DNA from: Haloarcula litorea
Lineage (GTDB): Archaea; Halobacteriota; Halobacteria; Halobacteriales; Haloarculaceae
Assembly: GCF_029338195.1 (NCBI RefSeq)
Contig: NZ_CP119779.1
Location: 372,001 to 436,000, forward strand
Length of the DNA: 64,000 nt
Direction: 5' to 3'
Shown piece by piece: positions 50,087 through 58,523 of the stretch. Below the pieces are notes generated by a model, which was given only the letters and a program-made list of their open reading frames with translations, had not been told where the DNA came from and ran no database searches. A program made the position numbers and the translations under genes. How positions within the stretch are numbered: the first letter of the stretch is position 1; every line of letters starts with the position of its first letter.

Positions 50087-50331
50087 GCGTCGCCGGCCTC
50101 GACGACGAGGACGCCGTTGTTGAGTCGCGCGTGCCCGCCCGCCTCGGGGAGCGACACGTCGAACTCCGTCCGGCCGCCGGGTGCGTCGACGGCGACGATC
50201 GCGGTGTCGCCGACCAGGTCGACGGTGACCGCCTCGTCCGCACCCGGACCGAGATCGACCGCGACGGTCCAGCCGTCGTCGTGATCGAACCGCGAGACGT
50301 CGAGGTCGTCGGCGTCGGTGTGAGCGTGCAT
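50077..50331 (-). CDS. Small Hsp20-like haloarchaeal protein
   Basis: The 84-residue acidic protein starts at the ATG at 50329-50331. It is nearly all beta strands: GWTVAVDLGPGADEAVTVDL, VGDTAIVAVDAPGGRTEFDV, SLPEAGGHARLNNGVLVVEA. This alternation and the final NGVLVV strand resemble the C-terminal half of an alpha-crystallin domain, as in small Hsp20/GvpH-like proteins. It is too short to be a complete Hsp20. No function is established. Confidence 0.65.
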   Translation of the reverse strand: MHAHTDADDLDVSRFDHDDGWTVAVDLGPGADEAVTVDLVGDTAIVAVDAPGGRTEFDVSLPEAGGHARLNNGVLVVEAGDAQS

Positions 50332-50445
50332 CTGACACCGGGAGTTGGGGTTCGACGGGCATATGGAGCCGTTCGGCGTGCGCCGAGTCGGTCGGTTCCC
50401 GGCCACGGCGGCCCCGCGCTCGCCCACCGATCGATCGGCGACGGC

Positions 50446-51756
50446 CTACGACTGCGGCCCGAGGTAGCCCCAGGCCTGTAACCGATCGCCGTCGCCGTCG
50501 ATCCACCGCTCCCCGATGTCGTCGCGGTAGTAGAGGTTCGGGACGATGACGTCGTCCACGCGCTCGTAGGCCTGCTCTCGGGCGTTCTGCATCGTCTCGC
50601 CCTTGCCGGTCACGACGAGGGGCATCCCGCTCTCGCCGGCGACCCGCCACTGGCCGTCGACCTGCTTCGTGTCCTCCAGGTGGACGCCCTCGCGGCTCTC
50701 GCCGTCGAAGACGATCGCGGCGTTCCGGGAGTTCTCGTCGTAGGTCTTCGCGTCGTCGAACGGGAACGGCGGCAGGACGATGCGGACACCGACCTGGTAG
50801 CCGTTGTGGACCACCAACTCTGGATCGTTCCCGCGTGCGAGGTCGGAGAAGAACTGCCCGGTCGCGGATTCGAACGACTCCTCCTGCAGTGCGATCGTCG
50901 GGTAGCCGAAGCGAGGCGTGAACTCCAGCGGGTAGATGCCGGTCTCGTTGACGATGCAGTTGAGGTCGATGCTCCCGACGTAGCCCTCCTCGGCGAGCCA
51001 GCCCTCGAGTTTGCCGAGGGTCTCCGCGAACAGCTCGTTTCGCCCGCCCCAGAACATCGAGGTGCCCATCTCGCCCGTCGACGGGCCGATGTTGCCCGGG
51101 AACAGTTTCTTGTGCTCGAAGTTGAAGTTGACTCGGTCGACGAACCGCTGGCCGTCGAAGAACCCGCAGACGGCGACCTCGACCCCCTCGACCTTCCGCT
51201 GGAGCTGGAAGCCTTTCATCCGGTGGCCCCACGCCTTCTCGTAGGCGCGGAGGACGTCGACGACATCGCTGCCGTCGTCCTCGTTCCCGACGTAGAGCAG
51301 TCGCTTGACGTTCTGGACCTCCCCGAGCGGCTTGATGACGTACGGCGCGGGGTTCTCCCGGACGTGCCGAACGCCGGCGTCGAAGTCCTCGAAGACGTGG
51401 TGTTCGACGGTGTTGACGCCGTGCTCTTCGAGGACCGCCATCGCGTAGCCGCGGTCCGCTTCGAGCCGGTCGGTGTTCGGCGTGCCGCCGACGACTGCTT
51501 TCCCCCGCTCGCGGAGTTCCTGTGCGAGCGCGCCGGTGCCGACGTCCGAGCCGATCCAGATGTCGTCGAAGATCACGACGTCGGCCCACTCGACCTCCCC
51601 CTCCCAGTCGTCGGTCTTCGGGACGAACCCGTCGCCGATCTCCCCGTCCGATTCGGCCTCGACGTAGTACTTCACGCCGTGGCCCTCTCGGTGGATCTGC
51701 CACGCGAGATCCGCGATCAACGCGGCGTCGAGCGAACAGAAGAGGAAGTTTGCCAT
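50446..51756 (-). CDS. PurD-like ATP-grasp protein (phosphoribosylamine-glycine ligase family)
   Basis: The 436-residue protein has an ATP-grasp core: PAPYVIKPLGEVQNVKRLLY, LQRKVEGVEVAVCGFFDGQR, FPGNIGPSTGEMGTSMFWGG, and metal-binding GSIDLNCIVNETGIYPLEFT followed by PRFGYPT. These match the PurD order. The N-terminal domain MANFLFCSLDAALIADLAWQ lacks the usual PurD opening (GxGGREHA). It could be a second PurD or a ligase for another pathway. It is monocistronic and flanked by unrelated genes. Confidence 0.78.
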   Translation of the reverse strand: MANFLFCSLDAALIADLAWQIHREGHGVKYYVEAESDGEIGDGFVPKTDDWEGEVEWADVVIFDDIWIGSDVGTGALAQELRERGKAVVGGTPNTDRLEADRGYAMAVLEEHGVNTVEHHVFEDFDAGVRHVRENPAPYVIKPLGEVQNVKRLLYVGNEDDGSDVVDVLRAYEKAWGHRMKGFQLQRKVEGVEVAVCGFFDGQRFVDRVNFNFEHKKLFPGNIGPSTGEMGTSMFWGGRNELFAETLGKLEGWLAEEGYVGSIDLNCIVNETGIYPLEFTPRFGYPTIALQEESFESATGQFFSDLARGNDPELVVHNGYQVGVRIVLPPFPFDDAKTYDENSRNAAIVFDGESREGVHLEDTKQVDGQWRVAGESGMPLVVTGKGETMQNAREQAYERVDDVIVPNLYYRDDIGERWIDGDGDRLQAWGYLGPQS

Positions 51757-51850
51757 ACGGACAGTCCGCGGGCGGACGGCGTAAGCGTTCGCCCGCGGAC
51801 CGACGTGACCCGCCGAGCGCTTTAATTAGGTGGGGCGAGACCACCGCGGT

Positions 51851-52528
51851 ATGGACCGACTCTCCTCCTGTTACTTCTGTGGCGCAGCCCTGGACGCCTC
51901 GCTGTCGGAGTACCCCGTCGTCCCGTCGGACCTCGGGCCGACCGACGACGAGCAACGGACCGTCGTCCTCTGTCCGACCTGCCGGCGGAAGGTCGGGAGC
52001 ATCGTCGAGCCGATCGTCGCCACCCTGCGGGCCGACGACGCCCCGGCGGCGAACGACGACGACCAGAGCGGACTGATCGACGAGAGCGGCCTCGACCCCC
52101 AGCCCGATCCCGACGCCGTCGGCGACGCCAACGAGACGGCGGAGGGGGACCTGCTGGACGGCGGGGACGGCGAGCCGTCCGACGACGGGAGCCTGCTGGG
52201 CGGGGACCCCGACGACGAGCGGGCGAGCACGGCGACCGACGCCGGGCGAGCGGGGGCGGACGACGAGCCGGCGGGTGGGTCCGACGACGCGGACGAGGGC
52301 CGCACTCAGGCGTCGTCGGACGACGACCCGGCACTGACGCGACTGGAGTACAACAAGGTGATGCGGCTCCTCCAGAACCGTCAGCTCCCCGTCGAGCGGG
52401 CCGAGATACGCGACGTCGCCACGAGCGCCTACGAGATCAGCCCCCGCGAGTTCGACGCCGTCATCGACGCCGCCGTCGAGCGCGACCTCATCGCCGAGGA
52501 CGACGGCCGGCTGGTCCAGCCGGAGTAA
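51851..52528 (+). CDS. Zinc-ribbon/acidic linker/winged-helix protein
   Basis: The 225-residue protein has two cysteine knuckles at the N-terminus (SSCYFCGAAL and LCPTCRRKVG, about residues 6-47). An acidic disordered linker of about 100 residues is followed by a C-terminal helical module (ALTRLEYNKVMRLLQNRQLP, ERAEIRDVATSAYEISPREF, DAVIDAAVERDLIAEDDGR) that reads as a winged helix. A transcription- or RNA-linked role is possible. TTTAATTA (51821-51828) lies 27 bp before the ATG. It may be cotranscribed with Nif3. Confidence 0.72.
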   Translation: MDRLSSCYFCGAALDASLSEYPVVPSDLGPTDDEQRTVVLCPTCRRKVGSIVEPIVATLRADDAPAANDDDQSGLIDESGLDPQPDPDAVGDANETAEGDLLDGGDGEPSDDGSLLGGDPDDERASTATDAGRAGADDEPAGGSDDADEGRTQASSDDDPALTRLEYNKVMRLLQNRQLPVERAEIRDVATSAYEISPREFDAVIDAAVERDLIAEDDGRLVQPE

Positions 52529-52560
52529 GGCCTACCACCCCCGAGACAGAAGGGCGGCGT

Positions 52561-53328
52561 ATGAACGCAGGCGACATCGCCGCCCGACTCGACGACGAGC
52601 TCGACGTGGACGCCTACGCCGACCTCGACGCCAGTCCCAACGGGCTGCAGGTCGGCCCCGCCGAACAGCCCGTCGACCACGTCGCCGTCGCCGTCGACGC
52701 CGCCGTCGAGACCGTCGACCGCGCGAGCGACGCCGGCGCGGACCTGCTGGTGACCCACCACGGCGTCGTCTGGGGCAGCGTCGAGCGCGTGACCGGCACC
52801 ACCTACCGCCGGGTCGCGCCGCTGATCGACGACGACCTCGCGCTGTACGTCGCCCACCTCCCGCTGGACGGCCACCAGTCGCTGGGCAACGCCGCCGGCC
52901 TCGCGGACCTGCTGGACCTGACCAATCGCGCCCCCTTCGGGGCGATGGGGCCGGAACACGTCGGCCAGCGGGGCACGCTGCCCGAGCCGACGACGCTGTC
53001 GGAGTTGACCGGGACGCTGGCGTCGGAGCTCGACACCGGCGACGGGTCGGTCCGGACGCTGGACTTCGGCCCGTCGGTCGTCGAGGACGTCGCCATCGTC
53101 ACCGGCAGCGGCGTCGACTGGCTGGACGAGGCCGCCGAGGCGGGCGCGGACGTGCTGGTCACCGGCGAGGGGAAACAGCAGGCCTACCACGAGGCCCGCG
53201 AGGCCGGCGTCAACGTCGTGCTCGCGGGCCACTACGCCACCGAGACGTTCGGCGTCCGGTCGCTGCAGGCCGAACTCGACGATATGGGGCTGGAGACGAC
53301 GTACGTCGACTGCCCCACCGGACTCTGA
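52561..53328 (+). CDS. Nif3-like dinuclear metal centre protein
   Basis: The 255-residue protein of the NIF3/YbgI family assembles as a toroid with a two-metal site. Ligands are seen in LLVTHHGVVWGSVERVTG (His-His, about residues 64-67), YVAHLPLDGH (about 97-105) and LAGHYATETFGVRSLQAELD (His and Glu near residues 222-227). The biochemical role is unresolved in any organism; hydrolase or GTP-cyclohydrolase-like activities have been suggested. It overlaps the SprT gene by one base (TGATG). Confidence 0.92.
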   Translation: MNAGDIAARLDDELDVDAYADLDASPNGLQVGPAEQPVDHVAVAVDAAVETVDRASDAGADLLVTHHGVVWGSVERVTGTTYRRVAPLIDDDLALYVAHLPLDGHQSLGNAAGLADLLDLTNRAPFGAMGPEHVGQRGTLPEPTTLSELTGTLASELDTGDGSVRTLDFGPSVVEDVAIVTGSGVDWLDEAAEAGADVLVTGEGKQQAYHEAREAGVNVVLAGHYATETFGVRSLQAELDDMGLETTYVDCPTGL

Positions 53329-53903
53329 TGGCGGACGACGCGACCGCGGAGCCGGCCTACGAGGCGGTGACGAGCGACGCCGACGTCGTTGCGTGGTCCC
53401 GGGCCTACTGCCGGCAGGTCCGCCGCGAGTACGGGGTCGCGGTCCGGTTCGACCTCGTCGACTGGACGGTGTCGACCCGGGCCAAGTGCCGGGCCGCCGC
53501 CGTCAAGCGGCCGAAGCTCCCCGACGCGACGGTCGGCGAACCCTACGACTGGGACGGCGTCGCGGGCAGCGACGGCCGCCCGCTCCCGTGTACCGTCTCG
53601 CTGACCCGCGAGGCCTTCGAGACGTTCGACCGCGCCGAGTGGGCGGCGACGCTGCGCCACGAGCTGATCCACGTCGAGCAGTACCAGCGCGACGGCACCA
53701 CCGGCCACGGCGCGGCGTTCCGCGAGCGGGCCGCGGAGCTGGACACCGAGGTCCACTGCCCGGCGTTCGCCGAGCCGAAACACGTCCTCGCCTGCGCGGA
53801 CTGCGGCGGCGTGGTCGCGCGGCGCTACCGGGACTGTCCGCTCGTCGACGAGCGGGACCGCTACCGCTCGGACTGCTGTGGCGCGGGGCTGGAACTGGCG
53901 TAG
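53328..53903 (+). CDS. SprT-like zinc metalloprotease
   Basis: The 191-residue protein has the metalloprotease motif TLRHELIHVEQYQRDGTTGH, in which HExxH and a later His bind zinc and Glu is catalytic. A C-terminal zinc ribbon follows: LACADCGGVVARRY and YRSDCCGAGLEL. This is the SprT/Spartan SprT-domain layout. In eukaryotes Spartan cleaves DNA-protein crosslinks; a similar role here is inference. Translation is probably coupled to the Nif3 gene through TGATG. Confidence 0.9.
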   Translation: MADDATAEPAYEAVTSDADVVAWSRAYCRQVRREYGVAVRFDLVDWTVSTRAKCRAAAVKRPKLPDATVGEPYDWDGVAGSDGRPLPCTVSLTREAFETFDRAEWAATLRHELIHVEQYQRDGTTGHGAAFRERAAELDTEVHCPAFAEPKHVLACADCGGVVARRYRDCPLVDERDRYRSDCCGAGLELA

Positions 53904-53943
53904 TCTGCGACACCGATACGGGCGGGCGGTCCGAACCGCCGGT

Positions 53944-55134
53944 ATGGACCTGCCGCTGACCTGCTACGACTGCGGTGCGAGCGCGACACTGGCCGAGGGA
54001 GCGCGCTGTGACTGCGGGGAGCCGTTCTGGCCCGCGACCGAGCCGTCGGGGTTCGACTGGCCCGCGACTGGCGACCGCTCGCTGTGGCGCTACCGCGACC
54101 TGCTGCCCGACGTGACGCCGACCGGGCTGGCCGCGGGCGCGGGCGGGACGCCGCTCGTCCGCGCGCCGCGACTGGACGCGGACGTGGGGGCGACGGTCCA
54201 CGTGAAGTACGAGGGGGGCAACCCGACCGGGACGTTCAAGGACCGCGGCAGCGCCGTCGGCGTGGCCGCCGCCGAGGCGGCGGGACTGTCGGCCGTCGGC
54301 ACCGTCTCCCACGGGAATATGGCCCGCTCGATGGCCGCCCACGCCGCCAGCGCCGGCCTGGACTGTCTGGTGCTCGTGCCCGCGGACATCCCGGCTGAGC
54401 GGCTCGGTCTCATCGCCCGCCACGACCCGACGATCCTCCGCGTCGAGGGGGACTACGGCGCGCTGTACCGGGAGGCGCTGCGCCTCGGCCGTGACAGGCC
54501 GGTCCGGTTCGTCAACTCCGACACCCCGCTGCGGGTGGCCGGCCAGAAGACGACGGCGCTGGAGGTCGTCGAGTCCTTCGCCCCCGACGTCCCCGACGCG
54601 GTCGTGCTGCCGGTCTCCAGCGGCGGCCACGCCAGCGGGATCTGGAAGGGGCTGCGCGAACTGCGAGCGGCCGGGCTCGTCGATCGCCTCCCGCGGTGTT
54701 ACTTCGTCCAGACGGCCGCGTGTGCGCCCGTCGCCGACGCCTGGGAGCGGGGGGCCGACGAGGTGACGCCGGTGACGGCCGGCGAGACGGTGGCGTACTC
54801 CATCGCGAACGCCGACCCGCCCAGCGGGACCCGGGTGCTTGCGGCCGCTCGCGACACGGGCGGGGCGGTCCTCGCCGTCGACGACGACGCCGTCCTCGAC
54901 GCGCGGCGGGCGCTGTCAGAGCGGGCCGGCCTGTTCGTCGAGAGCGCCTGTGCGACCGCGCTGGCCGGTGCGCGGGCGCTCGCGGATCGGGACGAGATCG
55001 GACCGTCCGACGACACGGTGCTGGTGGCGACCGGCACCGGCTACACCGAACGCGACCTCGACCCGCCGACGGTCGACGCGCAGACGGTCGGGCTCGGCGA
55101 TCTGGACGAGGCGATCGCGTCGGTGGTCGCCTGA
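53944..55134 (+). CDS. thrC: Threonine synthase
   Basis: The 396-residue PLP enzyme converts O-phosphohomoserine to threonine. An N-terminal zinc-ribbon-like segment (LTCYDCGAS, ARCDCGEPF) precedes the PLP Lys in YEGGNPTGTFKDRGSAVGVA (about residue 99). SHGNMARSMAAHAASAGLDC and the phosphate-binding VLPVSSGGHASGIWKGL are typical, and VATGTGYTERDLDPP ends the fold. Thr-synthase-like paralogues exist in haloarchaea, so cysteate synthase or a diverged relative is a less likely alternative. It stands 40 bp after sprT. Confidence 0.88.
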   Translation: MDLPLTCYDCGASATLAEGARCDCGEPFWPATEPSGFDWPATGDRSLWRYRDLLPDVTPTGLAAGAGGTPLVRAPRLDADVGATVHVKYEGGNPTGTFKDRGSAVGVAAAEAAGLSAVGTVSHGNMARSMAAHAASAGLDCLVLVPADIPAERLGLIARHDPTILRVEGDYGALYREALRLGRDRPVRFVNSDTPLRVAGQKTTALEVVESFAPDVPDAVVLPVSSGGHASGIWKGLRELRAAGLVDRLPRCYFVQTAACAPVADAWERGADEVTPVTAGETVAYSIANADPPSGTRVLAAARDTGGAVLAVDDDAVLDARRALSERAGLFVESACATALAGARALADRDEIGPSDDTVLVATGTGYTERDLDPPTVDAQTVGLGDLDEAIASVVA

Positions 55135-55135
55135 G

Positions 55136-56209
55136 TCAGGCCATCGCCGCGTCGTCGACCTCGGGGTGGTCGCGGACGTACTCGACCAGCCGGTCGGCGT
55201 AGGCCGCAAACAGCGGGCAGCGGACGCCCGTCCCGGCCAGCGCCCGTCGGGTGTTCGCGTCGGTGTAGGTCGTCGGCTGGGAGAGGTACGGCAGCGCCTC
55301 GGGCTCGACCCCCAGCCGGTCGGCCAGCGTCGGGAGGCGGTCGAGGAGGCGATAGGAGAGTCCGGCGGTCCCGGGCACCGGGAGGGCACGGCGGTCGGCG
55401 GCCCGGCCGAGCGTCCGGACGAGCGCGGCGATCGTCGGCGGGTGTGGGTTACAGAGCTGGTACACCTCGCCGACTGTGTCCGGCCGCCCCGACAGCTCGG
55501 CGAGAGCGTCGACCACGAAGTCCCGCGGCACGACGTTCAGGGTCGTCGTCGGGTCCAGCGGGGCCGGCGCGAGCGCGAGCCGGGGCTGCCGGCGCAGCAG
55601 CGAGAGGAGGTAGTACGGGCCGTCGTACTTGGCGGTCTCGCCGGTCGTGCTGTCGCCGACGGCGATGGCCGGGCGGTAGATCGTGGCGGGCAGCCCGTCG
55701 GCCATCCGCTCCCGGACGGCGACCTCGGCGGCGTACTTCGTGCGCTCGTAGTGGTTGTGGAACGACTGGCCGACGTCGAGGTCCGCGTGGGTGAACTCGC
55801 CGTCGTACCGGCCGCTGACGTAGCAGGTGCTGACGTGGTGGAATCGCTCAGCGCCGGCGGCCGCGGCGAAGTCGAGGACGTGCTCGGTGCCGTCGACGTT
55901 GACCCGCTCGGCGAGGGCGGCGTCGACCCCGAGGTCGTAGACGGCCGCGAGGTGGTAGACGCGCTCGGTCTCGCGGCGCAGGCGGTCGTACTCGGCCAGC
56001 CCGAGGTCCGGGTCGGTGATGTCGCCCGCGACCAGCGAGAGGCGGTCCCGGGGGACGCCGGCCGCGGCGGTCAGGTCGCGGGCGCGGCGCTCGGCCCGCT
56101 CGCGGTAGCGGGGCTGGACGAGGCAGGTCACGGGGTCGGCCGAGCGGGCCAGCAGCCGCTCGACCAGCGCCGATCCGAGGAAGCCGGGGAAGCCGGTGAG
56201 AAAGCGCAT
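55136..56209 (-). CDS. Thioester-reductase-like SDR (NAD-binding 4 family)
   Basis: The 357-residue extended SDR has the N-terminal FLTGFPGFLGSALVERLLAR and the conserved LVAGDITDPDLGLAEYDRLR. VYHLAAVYDLGVDAALAERV and VNVDGTEHVLDFAAAAGAER follow, and the catalytic YERTK. This is the layout of fatty acyl-CoA and carrier-protein thioester reductases and related sterol-type enzymes. It begins inside the aldehyde dehydrogenase stop (TGATG on the minus strand), so the pair probably works in sequence on a fatty or isoprenoid acyl/aldehyde. The substrate is unknown. Confidence 0.83.
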   Translation of the reverse strand: MRFLTGFPGFLGSALVERLLARSADPVTCLVQPRYRERAERRARDLTAAAGVPRDRLSLVAGDITDPDLGLAEYDRLRRETERVYHLAAVYDLGVDAALAERVNVDGTEHVLDFAAAAGAERFHHVSTCYVSGRYDGEFTHADLDVGQSFHNHYERTKYAAEVAVRERMADGLPATIYRPAIAVGDSTTGETAKYDGPYYLLSLLRRQPRLALAPAPLDPTTTLNVVPRDFVVDALAELSGRPDTVGEVYQLCNPHPPTIAALVRTLGRAADRRALPVPGTAGLSYRLLDRLPTLADRLGVEPEALPYLSQPTTYTDANTRRALAGTGVRCPLFAAYADRLVEYVRDHPEVDDAAMA

Positions 56210-57783
56210 CAGAACGGCCCCAGCCGACGGAGCCGGCGCAGCGCCCGGACGCCCAGCGTCGCACCGCGGGCCAGCAGTCGGTTCGGAACCCCCGGAACGG
56301 GCACCAGCGGGTGCCCGCGCTGGGTGGCCACGGTCTGGGCCTCGGTGTACTTCAGAATGCCTTCGGCGCTGTGTCGGCGGCCGATCCCGGAGTCGTCGAC
56401 GCCGCCCATCGGCGCGTCCGTCGACGCCCACATCCCGAGGTAGGCGTCGTTGACCGACACCGACCCGGCGTCGAGCCGGCGGGCCAGGCGCTCCCCCCGC
56501 TCGGTGTCGCCGGTCCAGACGCTGGCGTGGAGGCCGTAGTCGGTGTCGTTGGCGCGCTCGACGGCCGCGTCGGCGTCGGCGACGGGCGACACCGAGACGA
56601 CGGGGCCGAACGTCTCCTCGCAGGCGGCGGTGGCGTCGTCGGGCAGGCCCGTCAGGACCGTCGGCGCGTAGAAGAACGGGCCCACGTCCTCGCGGCGCTC
56701 GCCGCCGACCTCGACGGTGGCACCGCGCTCGCGGGCGTCGGCGACGTGGTCCTCGACCGTCTCCAGCTGGTGGCGGCCGACGAGCGACCCCACGTCGGGG
56801 CCGTAGGAAAGCGACGCGCCCAGGTCCAGCTTCGCCGTCGCGTCGACGAACCGGTCGACGAACTCGTCGTAGACCGCTTCGTCGACGTAGATTCTCTCGA
56901 AGGAGATGCACAGCTGGCCGGCGTTCGCGAAGCTCCCGTGGACGAGCCCGCGGACCGCGGCGTCGAGGTCGGCGTCGGCGAGGACGACCGCGGCGTTTTT
57001 CCCGCCCAGCTCCATCGACACGTCGACCAGGTGCTCGCCGGCCAGCGCGGCGACGGTCCGGCCCGTCGCGGTGCTACCGGTGAACGTGAGGAAGTCCACC
57101 GACGAGATCAGCGGTTCGCCTAGCGTCGCCCCGCGGCCCGTGACCACCTGCACGAGGTCCTCGGGCACGCCGGCCTCGTGGAGCAGTTCGACGGCCCGCA
57201 GGGCGGAGAACGGCGTCGCCTCGGCGGGCTTGAGCACGGCGGCGTTGCCCGCCAGCAGCGCGGGCAGCATGTCGGAGATGGCGAGCGTCAGCGGGTAGTT
57301 CCACGGCTCGACGAGGCCGACGACGCCGACCGGGTGGCGGTGTTCGACGGCCCTGGTCAGGCCGGGGAAGCCGCCGTCCCGTCGCTCGGAGGCGACGTGG
57401 CCCGGCCCCTCGCGGGCGTAGTAGTCCGCGTTGAGCACCACGTCGAGCAGTTCGACGTGGGCGTCGGCGCGGGCCTTCCCGGCCTCCAGTTGCACGACGT
57501 CCAGCAGTTCCGCCCGGTGTGACAGGACCAGGTCCGCGAACTCGCGGAGTATCTCGGCCCGCTCGGCGATCGGTCGATCGGTCCACGCCGCGCGGGCGGC
57601 CCGTGCCCGCTCGACTGCGGCCGCCACGTCGGGCGGCTGACACGACGGCACCGACCCCAGTCGCTCGTCGGTGAACGGGCTCCGGACCGCGAGCGGTTCC
57701 CGCTCGTCGACACACGTCACCCCCGCCGCGAGGCGCTCCCGTGTCGCCCCGGGGAGGCGCTCGCTCGCCGTCGGCGTACTCAT
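56209..57783 (-). CDS. NAD(P)-dependent aldehyde dehydrogenase family protein
   Basis: The 524-residue protein starts at the ATG at 57781-57783. VGLVEPWNYPLTLAISDMLP and LTFTGSTATGRTVAALAGEH (cofactor loop) are present. The catalytic Glu is in SMELGGKNAAVVLADADLDA, the catalytic Cys in SFANAGQLCISFERIY (about residue 295), and ACEETFGPVVSVSPV follows. The C-terminal end is unusual: about 25 residues of Arg/Leu-rich sequence (ALRRLRRLGPF) that may associate with membrane. It forms a coupled pair with the downstream SDR; oxidation of a long-chain aldehyde, or the succinate-semialdehyde-type reaction, is possible. Confidence 0.9.
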   Translation of the reverse strand: MSTPTASERLPGATRERLAAGVTCVDEREPLAVRSPFTDERLGSVPSCQPPDVAAAVERARAARAAWTDRPIAERAEILREFADLVLSHRAELLDVVQLEAGKARADAHVELLDVVLNADYYAREGPGHVASERRDGGFPGLTRAVEHRHPVGVVGLVEPWNYPLTLAISDMLPALLAGNAAVLKPAEATPFSALRAVELLHEAGVPEDLVQVVTGRGATLGEPLISSVDFLTFTGSTATGRTVAALAGEHLVDVSMELGGKNAAVVLADADLDAAVRGLVHGSFANAGQLCISFERIYVDEAVYDEFVDRFVDATAKLDLGASLSYGPDVGSLVGRHQLETVEDHVADARERGATVEVGGERREDVGPFFYAPTVLTGLPDDATAACEETFGPVVSVSPVADADAAVERANDTDYGLHASVWTGDTERGERLARRLDAGSVSVNDAYLGMWASTDAPMGGVDDSGIGRRHSAEGILKYTEAQTVATQRGHPLVPVPGVPNRLLARGATLGVRALRRLRRLGPF

Positions 57784-57831
57784 TACCCATCGGTTGGCCG
57801 CGAGGTACAACGGCCTTTCGTCACGCTGCTG

Positions 57832-58467
57832 TCAGGAGTCGGCCAGCGCCGCGGCGAAGAACGTCCAGGGGTCCTCGCCGTCGTCCTCGTCGGCGAGGGA
57901 GTCGGCCGCTCCCCACTCCTCGACGATCCGGAACCCGGCGTCGCGCAGCTGCTCGCGGGTGGCCTCGGGGCCGGCGATCTCCCAGGCCATCGCCGTGCCG
58001 CTGTCGAGCCAGTCGGGGTTCTCGCCGACCCACTCGCTCGCTCCCTCACAGACCAGCGCGCGACCGCCGGGCCGGAGGACGCGGGCGAACTCGTCGATCA
58101 CGGTCCCGTGTTCGGCCAGCGGGACGTGGATGAGCGACCAGTAGGCGACGACGGCGTCGAAGGCGTCGTCGGCGAGGGGGAGCCGGGTGAGGTCGCCCTG
58201 CGAGAGTGCGGCGTCGGGGGCGTTCTCGGCCGCCCGCCGGAGCTGTTCGCGGGAGAAGTCCAGCCCGACCGCCGTCGCCGACGCCGTGAGTTCCGCCAGC
58301 ACCGGCGACCCCTGGCCACAGCCAGCGTCGAGGACGCGGGGCTCGGCACCGAGGCCGTCGCGGAACGCCCGGAGGACCGTCATCCCCTCGTCGTCCTCGT
58401 CGCGCTCGGCGGCGTAGGCGTCTGCGAGTTCGTCGTACGACCGGCGGACCGCGTCCTTCTCGACCAT
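57832..58467 (-). CDS. Class I SAM-dependent methyltransferase
   Basis: The 211-residue protein has the SAM-binding motif I RVLDAGCGQGSPVLAELT (about residues 44-61), motif II AVGLDFSREQLRRAAENAPD, and motif post-II SQGDLTRLPLADDAFDAVVA. VIDEFARVLRPGGRALVCEG is motif III. This resembles the UbiE/small-molecule methyltransferase type 11 family. The substrate is unknown. It is upstream of the aldehyde dehydrogenase on the same strand, 48 bp apart. Confidence 0.9.
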   Translation of the reverse strand: MVEKDAVRRSYDELADAYAAERDEDDEGMTVLRAFRDGLGAEPRVLDAGCGQGSPVLAELTASATAVGLDFSREQLRRAAENAPDAALSQGDLTRLPLADDAFDAVVAYWSLIHVPLAEHGTVIDEFARVLRPGGRALVCEGASEWVGENPDWLDSGTAMAWEIAGPEATREQLRDAGFRIVEEWGAADSLADEDDGEDPWTFFAAALADS

Positions 58468-58523
58468 CGGTCGGTGTATCGGCGATCGCGGGCTTCAGTC
58501 TTCCCGTGGTGTGAGTGGCCGTC

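Noticed and set aside
48419-51955. 1178-codon minus-strand frame over DUF368 and the PurD-like gene
   Set aside because: It spans several real genes on both strands, is extremely Arg-rich and lacks acidic haloarchaeal composition. It is a shadow.
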